In this document: piece after piece, positions 1 through 12,200 of the stretch
How positions within the stretch are numbered: position 1 is the first letter of the stretch
Layout of the letters: every line of letters begins with the position of its first letter
Assembly (NCBI GenBank): GCA_015179125.1
Contig: WHVA01000077.1
Location: 62,001 to 126,000, forward strand
Length of the DNA: 64,000 nt
Origin: Gautieria morchelliformis
Lineage: Eukaryota; Basidiomycota; Agaricomycetes; Gomphales; Gomphaceae
Direction: 5' to 3'
Made by a program: the position numbers and the translations under genes
The notes under the pieces: generated by a model
Database searches by the model: none
Seen by the model: only the letters and a program-made list of their open reading frames with translations
What the model was told of the DNA's origin: nothing

Positions 1-1084
1 ACTCACCTGACTCCAGTCCATTATGGACAAGAGCGCTGCTGAAGCATCGGGTATCCGCTTGATCAGACTTAAAACTTCCAGCCAGTAGAGTAGCTTAGTC
101 TTGAAGAACTCCTTGACCTTTGCACTTATAGCCGGCGCAAAGGTTCTGGCGCGAATATGGTCCGCCCAAAAATGGCAAGAGTAGGACAGTTGTGGGGATA
201 TATACCTCTTGGTCCGTGTCTCCACGTCCCCAACATCGTCGTTGCGCAGATGTGAAGTTTCAAGCTGACAAACGTTGAAACAAGTTCATCCTTCATCACA
301 CGCAAGCATGAGAGTGCAAGGCCGTCATGGTGTGAAGATGAATCGATGTAGTATGCTTTACTCCGATTGTGATCTGTCAAGAAGTCACGAAAAGACGTGT
401 GCAGCAGGCTGATTGGGTCAGATTCTCGAATAGGAACGCTCAACAGAGCGCCCATGGGCCCAACAATAGCATGAACCTCGGTACCCGACTCGACCCCATG
501 GCACAGCTTCTGCAGGGCAGACATCGAGAGTGGTTCTCTGGCTCAGCAAGCTGCCCATCACCAAGCGAAAGCGACATTTGACATCCTCCGTCAAGTCATC
601 TCCATCCCCGAATATCTGCTTGAGTATACCGCCATAAAGATTATCCATCCCATGAAGGTCCTTGACTAAAATTTCCTCCAGCTGCTTAACAGGAACGTGA
701 CCACGCGTACCACCTCCTTTAACAAACAGACAAGCCGTGGACACCCATTGAAAGTGACCTTCAGACTTCTCGACTAATAACCGACACCAGCCCTTGTTGG
801 GCCATTTGCGCTCGAGGTCCGTAATTTTACCTAATGGTCTTTCACAAAGCAGGTGACAGCATCGGCAGGGTTTGGGTCAATACCCTTTAAGGACCTGGAA
901 AGGACATGCTTCTGCCCAAGAAGGGCGCCCAGGATGTCTTCTTCCGGGCGGGAAGTGATAAGAAGATGGAAATTAGAAGGCAGTTCTGCCGCTTCATTGC
1001 GCAGGACAGACAAGAGAGCCTGGCAAGATTGCTGGTCTTCGCTCTCATCCAGTGCATCAATAATGATCACGGTCGGTCCAAATT
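1..1084 (-). pseudogene. NACHT-type NTPase relic (3' part, continues beyond left edge)
   Basis: The minus strand reads like the NACHT core of fungal STAND/NLR-like proteins: a Walker B-like IIIDALDES near 1060, LLITSRPEEDI near 950, then LLHTSFRDFLTD near 420 and a VKEFFKTKLLYWLEVLSLIKR-like region near 80. These are hallmark stretches of Agaricomycete NACHT proteins, which act as nucleotide-driven signalling switches. The Walker A (P-loop) part is absent because the reading begins only just before Walker B. Reading through needs frame changes near 835 (after FVKDH), near 540 (two bases missing after LLSQ) and near 275 (after VMKDEL), so the copy is dead. The last exon ends at a plausible splice donor (CAG then gtgagt) at the left window edge, so more exons may lie outside. 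Family assignment is firm from motifs; function of the relic is none. Confidence 0.85.
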
Positions 1085-1366
1085 CTTGGACTCCCCAGAC
1101 GTGTTCTGCATGAGTACGTGCCATCTTTAGCTATAGCGGCAAATATGCAAAACAAATTGTCTTACCTCCTTTTGATCCTTCTTCCCAAACAGAACCTTGA
1201 AGTTTTCTGGCTTCGACAGTTCGGTGATCAGTTCCCATATCTTCGCGTTCTTGTTCGCGCTCCATGGCAAGCTTGTAGGGGTACCATTCGCTTCGTCGTT
1301 CTTCCTTTTTTTGGCAGCACTTTCACGTGGGGTGCCCGGGTTGGCGTGCTTCCGTGGCATTTTCAT
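1067..1366 (-). pseudogene. Truncated SANT/Myb-like basidiomycete gene, fused to the NACHT relic
   Basis: The first exon (1166..1366) starts MKMPRKHANPGTPRES and contains SLPWSANKNAKIWELITEL and VLFGKKDQKE. A 60-bp GT..AG intron (1106..1165) joins it to a second exon that begins NTSGESK. From memory, this W-x-KIWELI....VLFGK..KENTSG.SK pattern is common in repetitive basidiomycete proteins resembling SANT/Myb-like DNA-binding modules. After the K of NTSGESK (about 1085) the sequence switches to NACHT coding DNA and a TGA follows six codons later, so most of the protein is missing. DNA-binding is inference from family resemblance only. Confidence 0.6.
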
Positions 1367-1898
1367 TTGAATTTCGTGTACTGTAGAATTTCACGTACTG
1401 TTTTCACGTACTGTAGTAATCACTGCGTTCAAGGGGTCAATTTTAAAATGCTAGAATGTCTCTGAATGGGTCTATGTACATACCTGTCAAGGCCGTAGAC
1501 AGAGCGGCTGTCTAGAACTCTGAATAGAAGCGAACCGAACTTTACGGAAAATAAGGAACTGACTGCTCAAGAGTCAGACAGGCCGCATCCTCGGATTCTT
1601 GAACAGGGTTCCATTTGAGGCTACATGGAACTTTGGAATTAACTGGCTAGTTGGGCTATCCAGAGGTCAAGGAGCCCCGCGTGGGCATCTGTCCCAGCCT
1701 GTTCGAAAACATACCTAGCTTCGAATCGTTCTATATACCAACGGATATAGGATATATTAAATTTTCTGAATAATAACAGATATAGTATATATTAAATATT
1801 AATATTACAGCACCTTTTCCTGAAATAGCAGCCATTTGGCCGATACCTACCGATCCGCACTAGTAAAGAAAGAAACACCTAGCTTGGAACCTACCACG
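1367..1898. other. Intergenic, AT-rich
   Basis: No gene is seen. There are two near-identical AT-rich stretches around 1740-1800 (a gatatag/gatatattaaat motif appearing twice), which look like simple decay or a short tandem duplication. Confidence 0.5.
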
Positions 1899-3411
1899 AT
1901 GGATCCTTGGCCATTCCCCCCCGAGAGAAGCGATGGGTATATACAACGCCTGTGGGCCTCGTTCAATGTCGACCAGAAGCGTTCTTACCTAAATGAAAAG
2001 GAAGCCGCTGCCAGCGCAAATATGGTGGGTGAAAGCACCGGTAATGCGGATGAGCCGCAGCCGAAGCGACATCGTGAGGGAGAGAATGCAGGCAGGATGC
2101 GTGGAGGAAGAAATCGTGGAGGGATCGGACGTGGTGCCACCCCTGGTCAAACGAAGGTTCGTGCACGACAAGATCACAGACTATCTGGAGGCCCTGAAAG
2201 CACGTAAGTCCGGCCCTTCATTTCACCATTGCAAGTGACTCACGTATTCTTGCAGCCCAGCTCGACCGCCTCTTGAACACAGTCAGACCAATATTCCCAT
2301 TGACCCTAGATTGACTAGGGCCGACGAGCATCATGGGGTAACTAGCGTCAGTGCGGGCAGGTAAACTGTCAATACACCTTGGAGAGACTTGCTGGAAGAG
2401 ACTTACCACTTCCAGCCGATATTCCACTCCATTTCGCACACGCTCGGTACCTGCACAGCCCACTTCGAGTCGCTCCATCTCACGTTCATCAAGTCCTGAC
2501 CTTGATCTGGCGTCAGTAACGAGTCAGGCACGCCAAGGTCGTGTACACCTACCTTCTGAGCCTTGCAAGGACTCGGGCCCTACCCCTTCTAGCGATGATT
2601 CCCAGATTGAGCAGGGTGTAGGTCCTACTCGAGCTTGCCAAGACATCATTTGTGGGACTGCAGTCGACCTACAAGACTCAGGTTGATGACAAAGCTGCGA
2701 GCCGGCGATTGAAGAATGAACAGCGAAACCGTTGGCGCGAGCGACGGGGACAAGTAAGTTATTCTTTGGATGACACACTTGAAATTGATCCACTCTCACT
2801 TTTAGAAGAAAGACTGGCGTCTCCAGGCAGTTAACACTTTTACTGATAAGTACGGGGTGGATCCGACGCCGCTCCTGGTGCAAGATTACATGTCCGACGA
2901 GGCTTCTGGTCCGGACATCGACTCGGATGGGGAGATTCCCCAGAGGACAAGGATATTTGGAAACGCCGCGTTATGAATTATGGCGGACTCGAGGGGAAGC
3001 TTGAAGACCACCGGGTGCTTGAGATAGTCAGGCCCGAATGGAGAGACGAGGCAGTAGGTATATTCTGTTACAACTGTCTCTCCATTGATCAATTTTGGGC
3101 ATAGACCTCGGAAATTTACCATGAATTATCCAAGATCCGCATGACTAGCCTTTCAGCCAAGAGTCGTCAGCAAATCCTGTTCCATCGTGTACAGACAAAT
3201 CGAAGTACGGACAAACCGACAATGATGGCACCTTATAATTTTCATGATCGACGAGTATTGGTTCAAGACGAAGCGAGTCTGGAAGTACAAAAGAGAGACG
3301 GAAGACTGGGGTCACTACGGTGATGACCACACGCCGCCTGGATTCCCCATGCCCGATGGATTGAGGCTGTTGCAGATGGACGAGGAGAATGACGCACAAG
3401 GTTTTCCCTGA
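1899..3411 (+). pseudogene. Frameshifted multi-exon hypothetical gene
   Basis: A decayed gene can be followed across several exons. It begins MDPWPFPPERSDGYIQRLW at 1899, then VPPLVKRRFVHDKITDYLEAL, a Ser/Arg/Pro-rich stretch (about 2415-2640), a basic SRRLKNEQRNRWRERRGQ, MSDEASGPDIDSDG near 2890, then EIVRPEWRDEA, SEIYHELSKIRMTSLS and finally IDEYWFKTKRVWKYKRETED before TGA at 3411. Introns with good GT..AG ends are visible at about 2203-2255, 2361-2412, 2753-2805 and 3055-3105. Frame changes are needed near 2085, 2935 and 3240. I recognise the MSDEASGP/PEWR combination only as a recurrent uncharacterised Agaricomycete protein. It converges on the Plavaka transposase; whether it was carried by that transposon is unknown. 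Confidence 0.55.
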
Positions 3412-3622
3412 GGCAGTATCAGGCGTCAACCCTTCGATATCTTGCCCGTTCACAGAGGTGTCCGATTCCTGGTCTCTTGATCACTTTGCTGTCACATGCT
3501 GTTCACAACCTGTATCACCACGTAAAACTTCCATGTATAACCGCGGTAGTTAACAAATAACATCTTGTACGCGGAAGCAGTGCCGGTTTAAGATACAGAA
3601 CTTGCTTCATTGATTGATTAGC

Positions 3623-6600
3623 TTAACGTGGCATCATAGACAATAATCTCACTTTCTCAAGGCTGATGGTCAGCCATAACTTGGGCTTATGGTCATGGAA
3701 GGTTAGCCGCGCCAGGTGACACCGGATCCATGTCATCGGAATGAGTGTTGGTGGCACGGTTGGACCTCGCGGCATGTACCTGTCGTATTCAGACACGACG
3801 ACATCGTGTTCTGGGCTGAAGAGACAACAATCCAGGAGATTCAGTGAACAGCATCACAGGACAAAAATACTTACAATAATAGCCAATTATTAATAGTCAC
3901 TGGTGACGCCGAAGTAGTTTTGAGCCAGCGCATCTCAGCAAACATTGTGGATCCATATCCTCGCTGTGTATGTTCAAAGACATCCAACACCTCACCATGG
4001 TAACTCTTGCCAAATATGTCGACCTTGACGAGTGCTGAGCGGGGAGACTGGGATAGAGCTTGGCGGATAGGGACAATGCGGCAGCCGCCCTGGAGAATAT
4101 GAGCATAAAATGTAGCACCTTCTACCAGGATGTTCGAGCGACGAGATACACCGACCTCAGTTGGATACCACACACGTTCGCCAGGTATTTCGTTGTAGTA
4201 GGTGTGCAACTGGGTGCGCATGGTGCTACTGACGACTGCGTGCTTGATGATAGGGCCGCGTGTGATAATCTCACGCCTTAACGCTTAATGAATAGTTGTT
4301 CATTGTCGTAAAGGCTTAATGCATGCCGGTACTCACAATCATCAACCATCTCTTGGTGAATGATGCCCTGGTCATGATCTGTGCTTGCTGCAGCCTCGAC
4401 CGTTCCCCGCGCTGCTGCGCCTTCTTCTAACATGCGAGATGCGAGAAGACCCAAGAGGGAATTTTGGATTCCGCGTAGAGATGTTACATAGCGTAGCTAG
4501 GTGCCACGTAGTCAGTATGAAGACTGGAGAAGAAGCCAGGGTGCTCACGAGATCATGAACTTGGAGATCCCGCTCCCATTCGCGAACCATGGTTTTCTCG
4601 AGCTGACCTTTTCCCCAGTTGTTTAACTTGAAATTTTTGAGAATTTTGTTAAGGCGCTCTCCAAGGAAGCACCAGAAGCCGTACACTGGGCCGTAATCTC
4701 GAATCTGAGCAGCAGTGTGCGTGGCGAAGTGGTGATTTGGCATCATAGCCCCCACACCATACAGCTAGCATGCAGTGTCAATGGATAATATCTAGATCTA
4801 AGTGACTATTGACTCACTTCCTTGAATCCCGCAAGATAATCCAGCAGTAAGGAATGCGCACGGTCGATGTCATCGTTCGTCAACACCTCGGACGTGAATA
4901 TCTTGATTGATGTTGCTAATCTGAGGAACAAGATATCTTCCCCCTGGTGCATTCTCTGCTGCGGCTTTTTGGGTGGCGGCGGTGCTTCTTCCACAGGGCG
5001 CTTGCCTTTCTTTTTCTTTTGTGTTTCGGCGTGCGATGGGTGTAATGGATCAGTTGCGATTGCCTTTAACTCTGTCTGTTGTGCTCGATACTTATCACCA
5101 TGCTTCTTTTCCCATTCCGCCAGATTTTTGCGCCAGCTGTTAGTTTTCTTAGTGAGTTCATGTAGCTGTGGTTTCAAAAACTTCTCCCAGATTAACGGAA
5201 TCTTTGTTACCATTGAGATGAGCGACTGTGAATGGTATGATCATGTGAACCTTACTGTTAATACCCCAAAGATAGTGGCAAGTGCCTTGTAATTATCTGC
5301 TGATAGACTGCCACCTGCTGGCTCACCGACCTGGGGATTTAGGCGTCCTATGAATGGTGGAAACTCGAACTACCAAGCATAGATATCATGAACGGCACCG
5401 TTTCAATTGACAAATGGGACTCACTTCAGCCAAATATTTGTGAATTCCTCAAGTTCGCGAGGTGTTTTATCGGTTGAGGCCCGCAGTGCCGAGTTCCCTT
5501 TGATCCATATTCCATACCATTGTGTTTTGACGAGTCCTGAGTTTTGAATCAATATATATATATGTGAATGAAGAGATACATACCCATGAGCAAATTGTGC
5601 ATGGGATCAATGAGTGTCATTCGAACTGGATTGAAATATGGCAGGCGTGCGCACTCGAACCATCGCACACCCTTGTCCTTGAAGAAGGCTTCTCGTTCTT
5701 CTCCTTTTAGTTCTCTCCACTCCGCAGCCCTTTGCCGATGTTGCTCCCCATCCCGCAAAGGACATTCTAAATAAAATAAGTATTATTTGGCTCTAGGTTG
5801 TCACACCACATACCTCCTCGTAAGGCTTCATCGGAGAAGAGATGTGCTTGATTCACATGGCATTTTGTGCAGGGTGCCTCCGCTTGATTTTTGTCGGCAA
5901 ACCCAGCAAGTTTGACCATTGCCGGGTGGTCAGGTACAATTCCAACGAGAACTACATGCACCAGACGACCTAGATATCATTCCGTTAAGAAACCAAATAT
6001 AACTAATGAGTAATTACATACCGTCAGGGCGCGAAGGAGTCCGGACAGTGATTCCCTCGTAGAAAAGTCATATGAGGTCATTGACTACCATCGACATCGG
6101 GTGCTGAAGCTGTTCCCCCGATGGCTCTTTTGGTCCTGGAGTCATGAACGATACCAAGAGCGTGTCGGCCTGGTATCTAATGGATATAATCAGTACAAAG
6201 GCTGAAATGATAACATAAATAGGAACATAACTTAAACCTGGACCTAGGTTTGCAACACACCAGGACGCTACGCCAGACGAATGCCGGGCTCCTGTTTCTG
6301 CCCGCGTAAGACCGAACCTAGACAGTTAAATCAACCAAATGAAAAAAAAGAGATCATTAAATATACCAGTCGAGCCCCAGCGTCACACCTAGCCGTAGTT
6401 CACCATCGTTATCATGGCTGAAAAACGGCTTACCGTCTGGACCGAGGATCGTATTCCATATCGCGCCGTCCATGATGTCACGATACACACCATGTTCTCG
6501 AGGTAATGTCTTCCAAACTTCACACTCCTTTTCCATACCCTCACGTGCAACGAAGTCAGCAATAAGTGACGATAAAGGATGAAATGGCGCTGATATGACA

Positions 6601-7469
6601 GGAACGGGTTTCTTTGGCTTTGGCTTTGGCTTGTTCTTCCGAATTTGGCTTGAACGGTCAAGCAGTGCTTGTGAGGCGGGGCTTGGACTAACTCGGGGGT
6701 AAAGGCCCTGCTCGCAAATCGAGCATTGTGCATTGCATGCTTCATCCGGATGTGCAACTGCTGGTGTAAAGGTACGGCATGTAGGACAGACTGCCATCGT
6801 AATGAATCGCTCCTGTATGCTCAGTCGAGCGAGGGTGGTATTCAGAGTAGTTGGCATGTTATCATCAGAAGGGATGAGGAATAGTGCAATGAAAATTTTG
6901 CGCATGCAGAAGAGAATCAGTGAGCATGCTCGGAATGAGACATGGTGGTGTGTGTGTAGCAGCAGCACAAACAATAAAATGAGCCGTATGTACCATTTCT
7001 GATGGGCCCGGTCATATGTTTCCGCTGCTGGAACACGAGGTGGCGGCAGTGGAAACCGATGAACAATGTCGGGCATATCTACTATTGGGGCCGAACCGGC
7101 ATGTGGCATGGTTCTCGGACCAACATCATCATCTTGGCCGAGCTCGTCCTGTTCTATGTCATCGAGGTCAAAGTCGTCCGTGTCACCATCATGCAAGGTA
7201 AAAGTCCAGTGTTCATGAGGTAATGGTTGTGGTACCAGTGGCTCAGGGACAACGTCAGTCGTTGGGTTCTCAACCAGATCTATATATGGATCTGGATCTG
7301 AATCTTGATCGACGTCAGCTAAGGAGAACTCATCCATAGGGTAATCGTAGTGGTTTGATTCACGCAGCTCCGGGCTGACATCCAGTCGTGGAAATTGAAA
7401 TGTGTTAGGTACTGGAATATCCATGTCAAGGAAGGGGTCCGGAATGGCCTGACGCGAGGAGGATGCCAT
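3623..7469 (-). mobile_element. Plavaka-type (Tnp2/CACTA-like) DNA transposase gene
   Basis: Cut-and-paste transposase read on the minus strand through many short introns. The N-terminus (7469..6357) is acidic (DQDSDPDPYIDL, DDFDLDDIEQDELGQDDD), followed by a Cys-rich VCPTCRTF...CNAQCSICEQG zinc-binding-like part and LGVTLGLDW. The centre has VHVVLVGIVPDHPAMVKLAGF, APCTKCHVNQAHLFSDEALRG and LPYFNPVRMTLIDPMHNLLMG, the signature core of Plavaka transposases. Downstream come FIGRLNPQVGEPAGGSLSADN, MPNHHFATHTAAQIRDYGPVYG and the C-terminal PEHDVVVSEYDRYM up to TAA at 3623. An in-frame TGA sits at 6068-6070 (NDLI*LFYEG) and I cannot confirm every splice, so this copy is probably inactive. Terminal inverted repeats were not identified. 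Confidence 0.85.
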
Positions 7470-8043
7470 GCTGAAGCCTCGAGCTCGACCTGATATCGCA
7501 GACTGTATCTGTGTTCCTCAGCCTCTCCGTGTGATACCAGTGCTCCGAGGTACTGCACGGCCTCTTCCCCTGGTGATGTAGCCCCGAGAGGAATTTGAAG
7601 AACCAAGATCCGAAGAGCCTTGATAGCCGCGTTTATGTGGGTTCCCGCGATTGCCAGAGGGGGGTGCCTGTTGTTGAGAGGCCATATTTGCAGGCTAGCA
7701 CACTATCCAGTCAAGTAAGTTATTTATCCATGCTGTTCTATTGACCCCAACGAGAATTACATTACCGATCAAGGGAGATCAAAGATGAGGCACACAGTTA
7801 TCTAGTGTCCTATGGTGAACGTAGAGATCCACGTAAGTGATCAACTGGATAGCGGCTGCTGTGTGGTTGTCGTGGTTGGATGCGAAGCTGCTTCGTCCAC
7901 TAGCTTGACTCTACATCTCGTACGATAAGCTTAAGTCAGAAACGCATATATAATTGCCCAACTAGTGAGAGATTAATCAAGACTAGTAGCTTCTCTGAGT
8001 CAAAACCACTGCTCGTGGCTATCCCAGGCCGTAACAGATCGGG
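7470..8043. other. Spacer between Plavaka gene and Copia-1
   Basis: No convincing gene. It should hold the transposase promoter and one transposon end, but I could not match an inverted repeat with the 3450-3620 side by eye. Confidence 0.4.
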
Positions 8044-8278
8044 TGTTGTAAAACCGGTCATACTTGACCGATCACCGATCCCCCTTTGCGCATTGTTCTC
8101 CTTGCGCAGTCTCCGCAGTTTCCCTTTTGTTTAGCTCCTTGTTATCTTATCCTATTGTCCCCATTCCCATTTTAGAGTACAAAAGGAACTATAGAGTATA
8201 AGTAGCGTACGCTTGCTCGACGACCTCTCAGCTTACACTGAAGTCGTCCTAGTATCTATCTAGACTACTGCGCCAACA
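8044..8278 (+). repeat. Copia-1 5' LTR
   Basis: 235 bp, starting TGTTGTAAAACCGG and ending CGCCAACA immediately before the primer-binding site. It contains the promoter region, with a possible TATA-like agagtataagta near 8190. Confidence 0.9.
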
Positions 8279-8291
8279 GGTTATGGGCCCC
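8279..8291 (+). other. Copia-1 primer-binding site
   Basis: GGTTATGGGCCCC directly abuts the LTR end. Its complement GGGGCCCATAACC fits the anticodon arm (GGGCCCAUAACC) of initiator tRNA-Met, the half-tRNA primer known for Drosophila copia. The same 13-mer occurs in Copia-2 and Copia-F. Confidence 0.8.
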
Positions 8292-8369
8292 GCGCTCTAA
8301 ATCGCCCCAAACCTACAGATAGTCGACTACGTATCACATTCCTTCTACCTGCAGTTTCCACACCCAACC

Positions 8370-9206
8370 ATGGCGGACACAACCACCTCGAAATTACTCT
8401 CCACCATCGAGAAGTTTGATGGGACGAACTGGGATAGCTGGGCTTTCTTGCTGAAAGCCGCACTAATGTTCATCGACGCACTACGCATCGCTGAAGGGAC
8501 CGAATCAACCCCCTCCATGAGCACTCCACCAACTGACGAGGAGCGCAAGCGATTCAATGATTGGGAGAAGCGTTCTCGACAAGGCCTCTCCCTCCTACTA
8601 GTCTCAGTAAAGCCCTCCATTCACCAGTCCCTCGACATGATGAAAACCCTAGAAGAAAATTGGGGTAATCTCAAGACGACCTACGGAACGAGGACCGGCC
8701 TAAATCTCTGGGTTGACTATCGCAGATACACCACGATGACTTTCTCACCTGGCACGCAACTCACTCAGCAGATCGATGAGATGTCTGAGCTGAAGAACCG
8801 CATTGTCGCAGCGGGCCTAGCTATCAGTGACCCCCTCCACACGCTCAACGTGCTCCAGGCCCTACCCTCATTGTACGAAATCGTGCAGCAGACGATCCTT
8901 GCCACCATCACCGACTTTTCCAAGATTGACTGGGCAAACACTCGGAGTCGCATCCTGTCCGAGGAGCTTCGACAGGGCTCACAACCAAGCACAAATGCCA
9001 TCCGCGCGAAGTCGAACGTTGGAAAAGATAAGTGCAATTACTGCACCGGCACTGGACATTGGGAAAAGGACTGTAGATGCAAAACTCGTGGCCTCTCACG
9101 CGAAGAAGCCCAGTCTGAAGCACGAAAAGGGAAGGGAAAGAAAAAAAGAGAAAAAGGAAAAGGGAACGACACCCTCAGTGAGCGCCGTTATATCAGACCA
9201 TCCTGA
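8370..9206 (+). CDS. gag: Copia-1 Gag
   Basis: 278-aa nucleocapsid/capsid precursor that packages element RNA into cytoplasmic virus-like particles. The N-terminus (STIEKFDGTNWDSWAFLLKA) is the usual Copia Gag opening, the middle is the UBN2/Gag helical domain, and residues about 222-235 form a CCHC zinc knuckle, CNYCTGTGHWEKDC. The C-terminus is Lys-rich (KGKGKKKREKGKGND). The ATG at 8370 follows the LTR by about 90 bp and is the first ATG with a long frame; a 6-codon upstream ORF starts at the ATG inside the primer-binding site. Pol lies in the +1 frame, entered near an A-rich run at 9139-9160. Confidence 0.88.
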   Translation: MADTTTSKLLSTIEKFDGTNWDSWAFLLKAALMFIDALRIAEGTESTPSMSTPPTDEERKRFNDWEKRSRQGLSLLLVSVKPSIHQSLDMMKTLEENWGNLKTTYGTRTGLNLWVDYRRYTTMTFSPGTQLTQQIDEMSELKNRIVAAGLAISDPLHTLNVLQALPSLYEIVQQTILATITDFSKIDWANTRSRILSEELRQGSQPSTNAIRAKSNVGKDKCNYCTGTGHWEKDCRCKTRGLSREEAQSEARKGKGKKKREKGKGNDTLSERRYIRPS

Positions 9207-12200
9207 TTTGGCTGCTACAGAAGCACCTGTATCTACCGCCGAGAGTTCCAACGAAGCTGTCTGCTTTTATATCGTGTGTGAACGCAAATGGATGTTGGAT
9301 TCAGGATGCACTGACCACATCACAAACGACATCGCCGACTTCTCGGAGTACCGTTCACTTGCCGCACCCAGACGTGCCTACTTCGCCGATAAAACGACCT
9401 CTGTCCCCTACATTGGCATAGGTACGGTCACTGGGCTATCAAGAGTCAATGGTCAGGAACGGAAGATCACTCTCCATGATGTGCTGCACGCACCTGACAT
9501 TGGAGGCAGATTCTTCAGCGTGCTAAAAATCGACCTAAAAGGCTTCACAACAGCTTTTTCAGGTTCTAAAGCCACAATATCAAAGAACGGAACAGTATTT
9601 GCAGAAGCACGAGTGAACGGACAACACTACTGGCTCTCACTGCAAACCAACACTCCCTCTGTATCACATGTACATGCCACCCCACTCGACATTCTCCACG
9701 CTCGACTGGGACACCTCTCTTGGTCATCTTTGCGACACATCGATGACAAGCTCGAGTCAGGTACAAAATGCGCACTAGCTACATGTGAAGGCTGCCTACT
9801 AGGAAAGTCCATGCGGCGAAAGTTTGTCCCTTCAACTCATCGCTGCACTGAACCCTTCGCTCTTGTCCACATGGACCTAGCAGGCCCGATGAATACCCGC
9901 TCGATCCAAGGCAACTATTACCACTTCGTTTTAGTTGATGACTATACATGGCACAAATGGATCTATTTCTTAAAAGCTAAGAGCGAAGCTTTCATGCACT
10001 TTAAGAATTTCCATGCACTAGTTGGAAACTATTACGACGGATCGCTCAGAGCTATACGCACTGATCGCGGGGGGGAGTTCCTATCACAGGAATTCACTCA
10101 ATACCTGGAAAAGCAAGGTATACACCATAGTCTCACTGCGCTGAACACACCTCAGCAGAACAGAGTTGCTGAACGCGCAAACCGAACAATAGCAGAGGCG
10201 GCCAGAGCAATGTTGTACAGTGCAGGCATATCACAAGGATTCTGGGAGTTCGCAGTGGGCGCTGCGGTACATGTTCGAAACCGAGCCCCATCTCGTGTCA
10301 TCTCAAATACTTCCCCATATGAACTTCTGACAGGAGGCAAACCCGACCTCTCCTATCTCCGCGTCTTTGGATGCCTCGCGTATGCCCACATAACGACAAA
10401 TCGAACAAAATATGATCCAACCTCACAAAAGCTCGTGTTCGTAGGGTATGACAATTCCACTAAGGGGTATAAGTTGTGGAACCAATTGTCCAAACGGACT
10501 GTCATATCTACTGACGTCGTTTTTGAGGAAACAGTTTTTCCTCTCAAATCTACCCCAAAGCTCCCACTCAATTCTCCCACGTCCGCTCCACCTCTTCTCC
10601 CACAACCATCGTCGCCATCCGCGCAAATCAATCTAGCTCTACCAGAGAGCGACGACGAAGACGTATACCCTTTACCACCAGCGCCACCTGGTACGGCTGA
10701 CCAGCCTCCCACGGCCCCGTCAGCGTCGCCACCACCCAACATTCCCGATGCAGCAAGTGCTCCACCGGAAATTGAACCAGGCGCAGCTCCTGATCAACTT
10801 CCCGCACCACCTGGAACTCCTGAACCCCTCATCCGCCGATCCCAACGCATCCAACAGCACGTCCTAGCCCCACAACTGGACAATGCCAGCCCAGACGCAT
10901 ACCACAGCCACAAAGCTGGCCCATCCACTCTGCATGACTCGTCATCAGCATCCGCGACATGGGACGACTCGATAGTATCGTACCTGGCTTCAGCACCAAC
11001 AACACCTACCGGTGATCCAAACACGTACGAGTATGTGATCTCATGCTCAGATGCGGAGAAATGGCGCCCTGCCATGCAAGAGGAGATCAAGTGCCTTCTT
11101 GAAAATGGCACTTGGGAATTGTGTGACCTCCCACAAGGTTGCAAGGCAATTAAATGTAAGTGGGTATACTTGACGAAGCGTGACACCGCCGGCCTTGTCA
11201 TCCGTTACCGCGCACGTCTCGTCGCCAAAGGTTTTTCACAAACCGCCGGCATCAATTTTGAAGAAACCTTCGCGCCCGTCGCAGGACTTGACTCCTTGAG
11301 GTTGCTGCTCGCACTCGCAGCCCGGTTGGATTGGGACATCCACCATGTTGATATCAAATCAGCGTATCTCAACGGAGACTTGGACGAGGAAATTTATATG
11401 GATCAACCGAAGGGTTTCGCGATCCAAGGGAAGGAAGACAAGGTGTGTCACCTCAAAAAGGCCATCTACGGCTTAAAGCAGGCGGGTCGGCAATGGCACA
11501 TCCACCTGAACGACACACTGGAGGGACTCGGATTTCAGAAACTCATATCTAACAGTGCTTCAATCTTTATCAAACGTCACGATGGGGGGACCCGCTTATA
11601 GCATTGGTCTATGTCGACGACATCGCCCTTTTGGGCATCCTAGATGCAATTCAAGACCTCAAACGCGCACTTGCCCTGCGCTACAAGATAACTGATCTAG
11701 GGGAGATCAGACAGTTCCTTGGTCTACACATCACTCGTGACCGTCCGAAGAGATCGCTCACCATCGGCCAGTTGCATTACATTGAACGCATGCTAACGTG
11801 TTTCAACATGTCTAGCTGCAGACCAAATTATACCCCACTCGCCACAGGGACACAGCACGTCGCGAACACCAAGAAAGACTCAGACTCGTCCCTTACTTCT
11901 CAATATCAGCAAATCGTCGGATCGCTCATGTACGCCATGCTAGGTTCCCGACCCGACATCTGCTTTGCTGTCAACCGGCTCTCTCAATTCGGTTCCAAGC
12001 CTGCCCAAGAACATCTATATGCTGCGCAGCACGTACTCCGTGACTTGTTCGCCACACGAGATGCCACGCTGACATACGGATCTAATGATTCCACCGAATT
12101 AATTGGGTACAGCGACTCTGACTGGGCCTCCGATCCCGATAACCGCCGCTCGACGACCGGCTACACTACACCCTCATCCTCGCCGGAGGTGCTATCGCTT

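Noticed and set aside
8827-9180. Upstream part of the long Copia-1 Pol frame
   Set aside because: Overlaps Gag in another frame and has no Pol similarity until about 9180.
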